Origin: Neotamlana sedimentorum
Lineage (GTDB): Bacteria; Bacteroidota; Bacteroidia; Flavobacteriales; Flavobacteriaceae
Direction: 5' to 3'
DNA: 64,000 nucleotides
NCBI RefSeq assembly: GCF_000943565.1
Contig: NZ_JTDW01000005.1
Location: forward strand, 186,001-250,000
The position numbers were made by a program, and so were the translations under genes. Each line of letters starts with the position of its first letter. The first letter of the stretch is position 1. Positions 25,931 to 36,888 of this stretch are shown here, one piece after another. Below the pieces are notes generated by a model, which saw only the letters and a program-made list of their open reading frames with translations, made no database searches and was not told the origin of the DNA.

Positions 25931-27817
25931 TTACTTACGTTTATTTTGTTGCGTTTTTTGTTGTTGTTCTGCTTGTTCCATCATTTCTGCCATTTTTCGT
26001 TGAAAACGATTTTGCTTACGAGGCTTTTTCTTTTTCTCTTGAATTTGAGCATGTATTTTATCTTCGTCCAGAATAAAGTTTTTAATTACTAAAATAATTC
26101 CGATACTAATTAAATTCGATATAAAATAATATAAACTTAAACCAGAAGCGTAATTATTAAAGAAGAAAAGCATCATTATTGGCGAGAAATACATCATATA
26201 TTTCATCATTTTAGCCATGTCTGGCATACCTTCTTGTTGTGGTGCGGTTTGTACATTTTGTCCTGTAGTTAATCGCATATAGAAGAAAATAGCTACCGAT
26301 GCTAATATTGGAAACAAACTTACGTGGTTACCATAAAACGGAATGTGAAATGGCAAATCGGCAATAACATCGTAGGATGATAAATCGTCTGCCCAAAGAA
26401 AACTTTTTTGTCTTAAATCGAACGCCGAAGGGAAAAATTGGAATAAAGCATAAAATACTGGCAGTTGTATTAAGGCTGGTAAACAACCTGCCATTGGACT
26501 TGCACCTGCTTTAGTTTGTAACGCCATAGTTTCTTGCTGCGCCTTCATTTTGTTGTTCTTGTACTTTTCACGGATAGCATCTAATTCTGGCTTTAAAATC
26601 TTCATTTTTGCCTGTGATAAGAATTGCTTGTACTGTACAAACGATAAACATATTTTAACTAAAATAGTCATAACAACAATGGCTATTCCATAAGGCATCC
26701 ATCCTCCTAGCAAGCTAAACAAAGGCATAAATATATAACGGTTTATCCAACCAAAAATACCCCAACCAAATGGCACAATTTCATCCAAATTACGGTCGTA
26801 AGCGTTTAAGGTTTTAAACTCACTCGGCCCAAAATAGAAATCCATAGGTTGGTTAATTTCTCCTCCTTGTAGCTCTAAAGGTATTTTTGTGGCGAAATAT
26901 TTAGTATAAATCGTATCTATTTCTTCATCTTCTACTAAATTTTCAGCTTTAATATTTGCTATTTTAAAGGCCCTATCGGTAAGTAAAACCGATGTAAAGA
27001 AATGTTGTTTATAGCCAATCCAAGTAACATCTTCTAATTCGTCGTCGGCATCACGAGCTCCAGTATAATCGGCTTTTCCATCTTCGTACTCGTAATGAAT
27101 ATCGGTATAACGATTTTCGTAAGAGATACTTTTTGCATGACGATATCCTTTTAAATCCCAATCTAAATTAACGGCTTGCGAACCATTTATTACGTCGCTT
27201 AACCCTTGAGAACGGATGGTAAAATCCATCATGTAATCGTTATCTTTAATTTCGTAACGGTATTCTAAAAACTTACTTTCAGACACTTTTAGTTTCATTG
27301 AAACTACAGTAATATCACCATTTTTGGTAACTGTTGGTACAAATGGTAAATCTTTGGTATTTAAAACACGGCTATCTGTAGTCCCAAAATTAATATTGAA
27401 ACCAGAGTTGTTATCTTTTATTAAATAGATAGGAACCGAGTCGAAATCTACAAACTTTTTTAATCGTACTTCACTTAAATAACCGCCTTTATTACTAAAT
27501 TTTAAAGCTAATAAATCACTTTCAACAGTAGTTTCGTTGTTGGAAGATTGGGTTGCAGAATATGCAAAAGCACCTAATTTATTTTTTAGTTGCACTAATT
27601 GAAGAGAGTCTATTCCGTTGCCAACATTATAAATTTCAGCATCGACAACTTTAGTGTCATTGGCTTTCTTTTCGGCTTCAACTTGTTCTTGTTTAGCTTT
27701 TTCTTCAGCTTCAAGTTCTTCTTGTGTAGGCTGGTTTTGCCACAACATGTACATTAAAATACCAAAAATTAGTACGAAACCAATTATCGAATTAATGTCT
27801 AACTTCTTTTCTTCCAT
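25931..27817 (-). CDS. yidC: membrane protein insertase YidC
   Basis: Inserts and folds inner-membrane proteins with or without SecYEG. The 628-residue protein has an N-terminal membrane anchor (IIGFVLIFGILMYMLWQ), a large periplasmic beta-sandwich, and the C-terminal OxaA-type core with five membrane segments, containing the hydrophilic-groove region (SQAKMKILKPELDAIREKYK, MAGCLPALIQLPVFYALFQF). The C-terminal tail is rich in Lys, Arg and Gln, as is usual for binding ribosomes. It follows pyrG after 79 bp with a terminator hairpin between. Confidence 0.97.
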   Translation of the reverse strand: MEEKKLDINSIIGFVLIFGILMYMLWQNQPTQEELEAEEKAKQEQVEAEKKANDTKVVDAEIYNVGNGIDSLQLVQLKNKLGAFAYSATQSSNNETTVESDLLALKFSNKGGYLSEVRLKKFVDFDSVPIYLIKDNNSGFNINFGTTDSRVLNTKDLPFVPTVTKNGDITVVSMKLKVSESKFLEYRYEIKDNDYMMDFTIRSQGLSDVINGSQAVNLDWDLKGYRHAKSISYENRYTDIHYEYEDGKADYTGARDADDELEDVTWIGYKQHFFTSVLLTDRAFKIANIKAENLVEDEEIDTIYTKYFATKIPLELQGGEINQPMDFYFGPSEFKTLNAYDRNLDEIVPFGWGIFGWINRYIFMPLFSLLGGWMPYGIAIVVMTILVKICLSFVQYKQFLSQAKMKILKPELDAIREKYKNNKMKAQQETMALQTKAGASPMAGCLPALIQLPVFYALFQFFPSAFDLRQKSFLWADDLSSYDVIADLPFHIPFYGNHVSLFPILASVAIFFYMRLTTGQNVQTAPQQEGMPDMAKMMKYMMYFSPIMMLFFFNNYASGLSLYYFISNLISIGIILVIKNFILDEDKIHAQIQEKKKKPRKQNRFQRKMAEMMEQAEQQQKTQQNKRK

Positions 27818-27836
27818 CTAAATTATATTCGTAAAT

Positions 27837-27866
27837 ATTAAAAAATTCCTGCCATTACACAGGAAT
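27837..27866 (-). terminator. terminator of pyrG
   Basis: ATTCCTG (27845-27851) and CAGGAAT (27860-27866) form a hairpin; on the minus strand it is followed by a run of U. It should separate pyrG from yidC at least partly. Confidence 0.65.
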
Positions 27867-27896
27867 ATACTTAGCTTATCAAAAAACTAACCAGTT

Positions 27897-29537
27897 TTAT
27901 TTTTGTGCCAAAGTGGCATTTTTGTGTTTCTTTTTATAATTACAAGCAGCCTTTACAAATGCCACAAATAAAGGGTGTGGATTTGCCACAGTACTCTTAT
28001 ATTCTGGGTGATATTGCACACCTATAAACCATGGGTGTTCTGGTAATTCTACAATTTCTACCAATCCTGTATCTGGATTTAAACCAGATGCTACTAGGCC
28101 AGCTTCTTCCATTTGAGTACGATACGCGCTATTAAATTCGTAACGGTGACGGTGACGTTCTTTTATGCTTTCCGCTTTGTAAATATCTCTTGCCATGCTT
28201 CCCATTTTAAGGTCGCAATCCCAAGCACCTAAACGCATAGTGCCTCCCATTTCAGTAATATTCTTTTGGTCTTCCATTAAATTGATTACCGGATTGTCGC
28301 AATCTGGAGCCATTTCGGTAGAATTTGCGTCTCTAATATTAAGCTTGTTTCTGCAAAACTCGATAACTGCCATTTGCATACCTAAACAAATTCCTAAAAA
28401 CGGAATGTTATTTTCACGCACAAATTTGACAGCATCAATTTTACCTTCAATACCACGTTCTCCAAAACCTGGAGCAACTAAAACACCATCTAAATGCGAT
28501 AGTTTTAGTTTAATATTATCACTACTTAAATATTCGCTATGAATAGATTCGATATTTACTTTAACCTCGTTTTCTGCCCCAGCATGAATAAAAGCTTCTA
28601 AAATAGATTTATATGAATCTTGCAACTCAACATATTTCCCAACCAAACCAATAGTTACCTCGGAAGCTGGATTTTTATGACGTTTTAAAAATTCATTCCA
28701 ACGCGAAATATCTGGTTTTATGCTTTTTAAATTAAGTTTTTTAAGCACTACCTTATCTAAGCCTTGCTCTAACATTAAATTAGGTACATCGTATATGGTT
28801 GAAGCATCGATAGATTGTATTACAGCTTCTTCCTTTACGTTACAGAAAAGAGCTAGTTTACGTCGTAAATCGTTTGGTAAATGGTGCTCGGTTCTACAAA
28901 CTAAAATATCGGCTTGTACACCACTTTCCATCAATGTTTTTACACTATGCTGAGTTGGCTTGGTTTTTAACTCGCCAGCTGCCGATAAAAATGGTACTAA
29001 TGTTAAATGAATAACAATACCGTTGTTTTCTCCTAAATCCCAACGTAATTGCCTAACTGCTTCTATGTATGGTAAAGACTCAATATCTCCAACGGTTCCA
29101 CCTATTTCGGTAATAATAATATCGTAATCGCCAGAATTACCAAGGCTTTGTATGCGTGCTTTAATTTCATCGGTAATATGCGGAATAACTTGCACTGTTT
29201 TACCTAAAAACTCACCACGACGTTCTTTTTCAATTACGCTTTGGTAAATACGACCTGTTGTAACATTATTTGCCTGACTAGTTGGCACGTTTAAAAATCG
29301 CTCGTAGTGACCTAAATCTAAATCGGTTTCTGCACCATCGTCGGTAACATAACATTCGCCATGTTCGTAAGGATTTAATGTTCCTGGATCTACGTTTATA
29401 TAAGGATCTAGCTTTTGAATGGTTACGCGGTAGCCTTGAGATTGTAAAAGTTTGGCTAATGATGCCGCAATTATACCTTTACCTAAAGATGATGTAACCC
29501 CGCCAGTTACGAAAATGTATTTTGTTGTAGTTGTCAT
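27897..29537 (-). CDS. pyrG: CTP synthase
   Basis: Makes CTP from UTP, ATP and glutamine. The 546-residue protein has the synthetase domain ([14 protein letters not shown] at residues 9-22) and a glutamine amidotransferase domain with the nucleophile in FLGICLGMQ and the HPE of the triad in [10 protein letters not shown]. Length and motifs are normal. Monocistronic with a -7 element 20 bp upstream. Confidence 0.98.
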   Translation of the reverse strand: MTTTTKYIFVTGGVTSSLGKGIIAASLAKLLQSQGYRVTIQKLDPYINVDPGTLNPYEHGECYVTDDGAETDLDLGHYERFLNVPTSQANNVTTGRIYQSVIEKERRGEFLGKTVQVIPHITDEIKARIQSLGNSGDYDIIITEIGGTVGDIESLPYIEAVRQLRWDLGENNGIVIHLTLVPFLSAAGELKTKPTQHSVKTLMESGVQADILVCRTEHHLPNDLRRKLALFCNVKEEAVIQSIDASTIYDVPNLMLEQGLDKVVLKKLNLKSIKPDISRWNEFLKRHKNPASEVTIGLVGKYVELQDSYKSILEAFIHAGAENEVKVNIESIHSEYLSSDNIKLKLSHLDGVLVAPGFGERGIEGKIDAVKFVRENNIPFLGICLGMQMAVIEFCRNKLNIRDANSTEMAPDCDNPVINLMEDQKNITEMGGTMRLGAWDCDLKMGSMARDIYKAESIKERHRHRYEFNSAYRTQMEEAGLVASGLNPDTGLVEIVELPEHPWFIGVQYHPEYKSTVANPHPLFVAFVKAACNYKKKHKNATLAQK

Positions 29538-29557
29538 GTTGCGCTTTTAAACGCAGG

Positions 29558-29565
29558 CAAATTTA
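29558..29565 (-). promoter_or_regulatory. -7 element of pyrG
   Basis: TAAATTTG on the minus strand, 20 bases before the pyrG ATG. The rest of the 321-bp gap to trmD is A+T-rich and holds no gene that I can support. Confidence 0.6.
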
Positions 29566-29831
29566 CAAAATTAAAATAGTTATTGCCGAATTACTTTTTA
29601 GTAATTTTATAAGGAGTTGTTAACAAGGCTTACTGTTTGATTTTAATAACTTTAGATTTAATTAAAAACAACAAATCTTTAACCAAACAAATCCTATTCT
29701 ACTCAAAACAAACTCTTTATAGTAATTTAATTATTTTAAATTGACTAGTAATATGAAAAATAATATTGACAACACCATAATACCTGCAAATTTTGAAAAA
29801 ACCACATCTAAAATATCCCAAACAATTAAAT

Positions 29832-29839
29832 TATCTTTG
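29832..29839 (+). promoter_or_regulatory. -7 element of trmD
   Basis: TATCTTTG, 19 bases before the trmD ATG. It lies within AATTATCTTTGCAGCCAAT (29829-29847), which is repeated exactly in front of rplS. Confidence 0.65.
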
Positions 29840-29858
29840 CAGCCAATAACAATTTAAC

Positions 29859-30536
29859 ATGCGCATTGATATTATAACGGTTTTACCGGAACTACTTAAA
29901 AGTCCTTTTGAAGCTTCTATTTTAAAACGAGCTATTGAGGCTAATTTAGTTGAAGTTCATTTTCATAACCTACGTGATTATAGTAATAACAACTACAAAA
30001 GCGTAGACGACTACCAATTTGGTGGTGGCGCTGGCATGGTTATGATGATTGAACCTATTGATAAATGTATAAGTAAACTAAAGGAAGAACGCCATTACGA
30101 CGAAATTATTTATATGACTCCCGATGGAGAAACCCTAAACCAAGGTATTGCCAATCAATTATCGTTAAAAGAAAACATAATTATTTTATGCGGACATTAT
30201 AAAGGTGTAGATCAACGTGTGCGCGATCATTTTATAACAAAAGAAATATCAATTGGAGATTATGTGCTTTCCGGTGGCGAATTAGGCGCAGCCGTACTTT
30301 GCGACGCTGTTATACGGTTAATACCAGGCGTTTTAGGAAACGAAACCTCTGCCCTAACCGATTCGTTTCAAGATAATTTATTGGCACCACCAATTTATAC
30401 CAAACCTCGCGAATATAAAGGCATGAAAGTTCCTGAACTTTTATTTAGCGGAAACTTACCGGAGATTGAAAAATGGCGAGAAGAACAAGCCTACCAGCGT
30501 ACCAAAGAACGTCGTCCAGATTTATTAGAAGATTAA
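29859..30536 (+). CDS. trmD: tRNA (guanine37-N1)-methyltransferase TrmD
   Basis: Methylates G37 next to the anticodon and so prevents +1 frameshifts, using SAM bound in a deep trefoil knot. The 225-residue protein shows [18 protein letters not shown], the knot segment [12 protein letters not shown] and [12 protein letters not shown]. In many bacteria trmD and rplS are adjacent; here a GyrI-like gene, a terminator and a separate promoter lie between them. Confidence 0.97.
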   Translation: MRIDIITVLPELLKSPFEASILKRAIEANLVEVHFHNLRDYSNNNYKSVDDYQFGGGAGMVMMIEPIDKCISKLKEERHYDEIIYMTPDGETLNQGIANQLSLKENIIILCGHYKGVDQRVRDHFITKEISIGDYVLSGGELGAAVLCDAVIRLIPGVLGNETSALTDSFQDNLLAPPIYTKPREYKGMKVPELLFSGNLPEIEKWREEQAYQRTKERRPDLLED

Positions 30537-30539
30537 TAC

Positions 30540-31028
30540 ATGATAAATCCTGAAATTGTAACCATTCCAGAAACGTTACTTGTGGGTATGCATACTAATA
30601 TGTCGCTTACAGAAAATAAAACCTTTAATTTATTTTCTGCTTTTATGCCACAGCTATCGCGCATAAATAATATAATTTCTCCGGATGTTTATGAGGTTAT
30701 TATTTATGGTGAAGAGTATTTTCAAAACTTTAACCCTAACACTACTTTTACAAAATGGGCAAGTGTAGCGGTTGAAAATTTGGAAAACACCCCCAAAAAC
30801 ATGGACACTTTAAAACTTAAAACTGGTAATTACGCCAAATTTATTTATAAAGGTTTACCACAAGATATTGGCAATTTTATGGGGCTTATTTTTGAAAATT
30901 GGTTGCCGCATTCTGAGTATATTCTAGACGATCGTCCACATTTTAATGTTCTTGGAGATTCTTATAAACCTAATCACCCAGAATCGGAAGAAGTCATTTT
31001 TATTCCAATAAAGCCAAAAATACCTTAA
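30540..31028 (+). CDS. GyrI-like / effector-binding domain protein
   Basis: A 162-residue single-domain protein with the SHV-type fold of GyrI and AraC effector-binding domains: IVTIPETLLVGMHTNMS at the start, LKTGNYAKFIYKG in the middle and HFNVLGDSYKP then EEVIFIPIKP at the end. Such stand-alone domains bind small hydrophobic ligands, and some inhibit gyrase or hydrolyse xenobiotics. It starts 3 bp after trmD, so it shares that promoter, and it is closed by a terminator. Confidence 0.8.
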   Translation: MINPEIVTIPETLLVGMHTNMSLTENKTFNLFSAFMPQLSRINNIISPDVYEVIIYGEEYFQNFNPNTTFTKWASVAVENLENTPKNMDTLKLKTGNYAKFIYKGLPQDIGNFMGLIFENWLPHSEYILDDRPHFNVLGDSYKPNHPESEEVIFIPIKPKIP

Positions 31029-31039
31029 AAAGCTGTGTT

Positions 31040-31064
31040 AAGGATAGTAACGGCATCCTTTTTT
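31040..31064 (+). terminator. terminator after trmD-GyrI-like operon
   Basis: AAGGAT (31040-31045) pairs with ATCCTT (31055-31060), followed by TTTT. Confidence 0.7.
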
Positions 31065-31097
31065 GAAGTATGAAAAAAAGATATAGTGAATAGCCTG

Positions 31098-31115
31098 ACC
31101 CCGCAAAAACGGGGT
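31098..31115. repeat. G+C-rich hairpin ACCCCG/CGGGGT
   Basis: ACCCCG, loop CAAAAA, CGGGGT: a stem of six strong pairs in very A+T-rich DNA between a terminator and the rplS promoter. The context TAGCCTG before and AACACC after looks like a small dispersed element; no second copy was seen in this window. Confidence 0.5.
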
Positions 31116-31171
31116 AACACCAAAAGCATTAAAATTTTAAAACTTTTACTTTTTAGTTATAACTTTTTAAT

Positions 31172-31256
31172 TATCTTTGCAGCCAATTTCGGGTTAACCT
31201 CTGGCGAAAATCGTGAATGTTGTTTCGAATTAACTCATAATTAATATTTTAAAGAT
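31172..31256 (+). promoter_or_regulatory. rplS promoter and leader
   Basis: The -7 element TATCTTTG (31172-31179) predicts a leader of about 70 bases before the rplS ATG. TTTCG (31187-31191) can pair with the downstream CGAAA, enclosing GGTTAACC. I recall that an L19 leader motif has been described in Flavobacteria, which would bind L19 and repress its own synthesis; the match here has not been tested. Confidence 0.5.
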
Positions 31257-31607
31257 ATGGAATCTTTAGTAAAATTTGTACAAGACGAATTTGTAACAAG
31301 AAAAGAATTTCCAGAGTTTAGCGCTGGAGACACAATAACAGTTTACTACGAAATTAGAGAAGGAGAAAAAGTACGTACTCAGTTCTTTAGAGGTGTAGTA
31401 ATACAACGCAGAGGTTCAGGAACTTCTGAAACTTTTACAATTAGAAAAATGTCTGGAACTATTGGTGTAGAACGTATTTTCCCAGTAAATTTACCAGCAT
31501 TACAAAAAATTGAAGTAAACAAGCGTGGTAAAGTTCGTAGAGCTAGAATTTACTACTTTAGAGGCTTAACTGGTAAGAAAGCTAGAATTAAAGAAGTAAG
31601 ACGTTAA
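31257..31607 (+). CDS. rplS: 50S ribosomal protein L19
   Basis: The 116-residue protein of the large subunit, located at the 30S-50S interface. The family core is clear: FSAGDTITVYYEIREGEKVR, FRGVVIQRRGSGTSETFTIR, and a basic C-terminal stretch RARIYYFRGLTGKKARIKE. It has its own promoter, a leader of about 70 bases and a strong terminator, so it is expressed independently of trmD. Confidence 0.98.
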   Translation: MESLVKFVQDEFVTRKEFPEFSAGDTITVYYEIREGEKVRTQFFRGVVIQRRGSGTSETFTIRKMSGTIGVERIFPVNLPALQKIEVNKRGKVRRARIYYFRGLTGKKARIKEVRR

Positions 31608-31635
31608 TATTATACTGCTTTTGCAGATTTAAAAG

Positions 31636-31662
31636 CCTTGGTTAATAGCCAAGGTTTTTTTC
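31636..31662 (+). terminator. terminator of rplS
   Basis: CCTTGG (31636-31641) pairs with CCAAGG (31649-31654), followed by seven T. Confidence 0.85.
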
Positions 31663-34652
<2,990 letters not shown>

Positions 34653-34657
34653 AAATT

Positions 34658-34686
34658 AAGCTCCTATTTATGAGGAGCTTTTTTTA
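34658..34686 (+). terminator. terminator of icd
   Basis: AAGCTCCT (34658-34665) pairs with AGGAGCTT (34673-34680), then a T run. Confidence 0.9.
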
Positions 34687-34750
34687 CTTATTTCAGATAA
34701 CAAATTTTAATAATGTTTTGTACTTATTAAAATTTGTTATTTTTAAGCAT

Positions 34751-35572
34751 ATGAGTTTTATTAAAACTACCGAGCAAGATTCTAAATACAATCATCTTGA
34801 AAAGATGAACACCAGAGAATTGCTCGAAAATATTAATAACGAAGATAAAACAGTGCCTTTAGCTGTTGAAAAAGCCTTACCCCAAATTGAAATGCTTGTA
34901 GACCAAGTTGTTTCTAAATTAAGTAATGGCGGTCGTTTATTTTACATTGGTGCAGGCACGAGTGGCCGTTTAGGGATTTTAGATGCTTCGGAATGCCCTC
35001 CAACTTTTGGTGTTTCTCCCGAACTAGTAATAGGGATTATTGCAGGAGGCGACAATGCCATTAGAAATGCTGTTGAAAATGCCGAGGATTCTACAAACCA
35101 AGGTTGGGAAGACTTAAAAACGTTTGAAATTTCGTCTAAAGACATCGTTATAGGTATTGCGGCATCAGGAACAACACCTTACGTCATTTCTGCTTTAGAA
35201 AATTGTAATTCCAATAATATTGTAACAGGCAGTATTTCATGTAACCTTAACAGCCCGTTATCTCAGGCTGCTCAATTTCCTATTGAAGCTATTGTTGGTC
35301 CTGAATTTGTTACTGGAAGTTCAAGAATGAAAGCTGGAACTGCTCAAAAGTTGGTGTTAAACATGATTACCACCTCATCTATGATTAAACTAGGACGTAT
35401 AAAAGGCAATAAAATGGTCGATATGCAACTTAGTAATAATAAATTGGTTAACAGAGGTACAAAAATGATAATGAGCGAACTTAATTTACCAGAAACTGAA
35501 GCAAAACAACTACTTCAGAAGTATAAAAACGTTAGGTTAGCAATTCAAAACTACAATAATGGAAAGCAATAA
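34751..35572 (+). CDS. murQ: N-acetylmuramic acid 6-phosphate etherase
   Basis: Cleaves the lactyl ether of MurNAc 6-phosphate, giving GlcNAc 6-phosphate during peptidoglycan recycling. The SIS fold is seen in the GAGTSGRLGILDASECPPTF motif and in the second half GSSRMKAGTAQKLVLNMI. I start at ATG 34751 (273 residues, the normal length); the in-frame ATG at 34670 lies inside the icd terminator and its extra text is not like MurQ. Overlaps the next gene by 14 bp. Confidence 0.95.
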   Translation: MSFIKTTEQDSKYNHLEKMNTRELLENINNEDKTVPLAVEKALPQIEMLVDQVVSKLSNGGRLFYIGAGTSGRLGILDASECPPTFGVSPELVIGIIAGGDNAIRNAVENAEDSTNQGWEDLKTFEISSKDIVIGIAASGTTPYVISALENCNSNNIVTGSISCNLNSPLSQAAQFPIEAIVGPEFVTGSSRMKAGTAQKLVLNMITTSSMIKLGRIKGNKMVDMQLSNNKLVNRGTKMIMSELNLPETEAKQLLQKYKNVRLAIQNYNNGKQ

Positions 35573-35792
35573 AACAGACAAAAAAACGTTATTTAAAGGT
35601 ATTAAAATAATGGTTTTTTCCTTATTTAGTTTCTTTATTGGTCCAACCTTTATGCACATGGCATTAAATAATAAGGAAAAACCACTTTATATGCCTATGC
35701 TTATAGTTGGTTGCCTAATTTGTGCAATGGCTGTTATTCTAGCTTTTCGCGGAATAAACACTATAATGAGCAGTATTTTTAAGAAGAAATAG
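35559..35792 (+). CDS. DUF6095-type small membrane protein
   Basis: A 77-residue protein with two membrane helices (about 17-37 and 45-65) linked by NNKEKPLYMPM, ending in a lysine tail. It matches a small flavobacterial family (DUF6095 as I recall) often found next to murQ. It overlaps murQ by 14 bp, which implies coupled translation, and may be linked to the envelope. No function is known. Confidence 0.75.
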   Translation: MESNKTDKKTLFKGIKIMVFSLFSFFIGPTFMHMALNNKEKPLYMPMLIVGCLICAMAVILAFRGINTIMSSIFKKK

Positions 35793-35814
35793 TCATCTTC
35801 CGTATTTATATAAT

Positions 35815-36297
35815 TTAACGTTTTGGAGTAGACGGGTTGTAACCAAACTCGCAATCCGCCACCTTAATTCCTAGTTGATCAATAATATAGTTAATTATGG
35901 CATAATGATGAATGGCGTGGCTGTTGGCTTGGGCAAACAAAGCTTCAATAGTATAATTTATTTTTGTTTTACCGGTACCTAAATCATCAATTACAACAAT
36001 ATTTTTATTTTCGGTATTAAAATCATTCAACTTATTTATAATATGGGTTAAATGTTCTGAAGCTGTTAAACAGCAGGATTCCACCTTTGTATTTCGTTCC
36101 CTCGAAGTTAGATCAATCACTCCTTTTTCTTCACAAAAAATACAATTATAAAAATCGAAAATATGTCTTAAATGAGACCCAATACTAGAATAATATGGCC
36201 CAATCGAAATATTAGTTAATTCTTCGTTAGATAGCTGCGATAATAAGGTTTCAGATTTCTTTAAAGTATTTATCGAAGCGTTTATAATAACTTGCAT
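35815..36297 (-). CDS. DinB-family protein
   Basis: A 160-residue four-helix-bundle protein of the DinB/YfiT superfamily, whose members use a three-His metal site for thiol-dependent transfer reactions. Candidate ligands are the His in IGSHLRHIFDFY near residue 45 and the two in AQANSHAIHHYAII near residues 131-135. The substrate is unknown. It is leftward, convergent with the murQ pair, and its own upstream 250 bp hold nothing I recognise. Confidence 0.8.
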   Translation of the reverse strand: MQVIINASINTLKKSETLLSQLSNEELTNISIGPYYSSIGSHLRHIFDFYNCIFCEEKGVIDLTSRERNTKVESCCLTASEHLTHIINKLNDFNTENKNIVVIDDLGTGKTKINYTIEALFAQANSHAIHHYAIINYIIDQLGIKVADCEFGYNPSTPKR

Positions 36298-36552
36298 GCA
36301 AAGAATTTTCGTTTAAAATAATAAAAATATTCCATAGTTAGTCTTGATATTTAAAACTCCTTACAGTTTTTAATACTTATTTCTAAACTAATTTTAGGTT
36401 TTAACAAAACGAATCTTAACCTCACGGAACACTACTAGAAAGAATTGTTTAACAATATTTTGTTTACTCTTTTGTAATAACTGACTGTGTACAAATTAAT
36501 GAACAATTCGAAAATAAACTTAAATAGCGTAACATGTGCTTTAAAATAAAAA

Positions 36553-36576
36553 AGCCAGAAACATGTGTTTCTGGCT
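36553..36576 (-). terminator. terminator of tRNA-Pro
   Basis: AGCCAGAAAC and GTTTCTGGCT form a 10-bp stem with a 4-base loop, flanked by A and T tracts. It lies just downstream of tRNA-Pro on the minus strand. Confidence 0.85.
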
Positions 36577-36584
36577 CTTTTTTG

Positions 36585-36659
36585 TCGGGGTGGCAGGATT
36601 CGAACCTGCGACCTCCGCGTCCCAAACGCGGCGCGATAACCGGGCTACGCTACACCCCG
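36585..36659 (-). tRNA. tRNA-Pro(TGG)
   Basis: The minus strand gives an acceptor stem CGGGGTG/CACCCCG, discriminator A, anticodon stem CCGCG/CGCGG with the 7-base loop TTTGGGA (anticodon TGG at 36622-36624), and the T-arm GCAGGTTCGAATCCTGC. The CCA end is not encoded. This UGG isoacceptor reads most or all proline codons. It is followed by a strong terminator. Confidence 0.97.
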
Positions 36660-36888
36660 AAAAATAAAAAACGAATGTTAAAAAAACACCCCCTTTATTA
36701 TTACGGGCTGCAAATATAAGTTATTTATTATAATTACAAAATTTAGTTTGCTTTTTCTTTGGTAAAAATAAATTCAGAGGTTATAAAACCAAGTTATAAT
36801 TTCAATTATAACATTAAAGACTTATTCTGTATTATTTCGTATTTACTAATCCCTATTATAATTACTACCTTTATGCTAATAAATAAAA

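Noticed and set aside
34670-34750. N-terminal extension of murQ from ATG 34670
   Set aside because: It begins inside the icd terminator and adds 27 hydrophobic residues not seen in MurQ; ATG 34751 gives the usual length.
36534-36719. Open frame of 61 codons containing SGWQDSNLRPPRPKRG
   Set aside because: It runs across tRNA-Pro and its terminator on the opposite strand; this peptide is a well-known false ORF made by tRNA-Pro.
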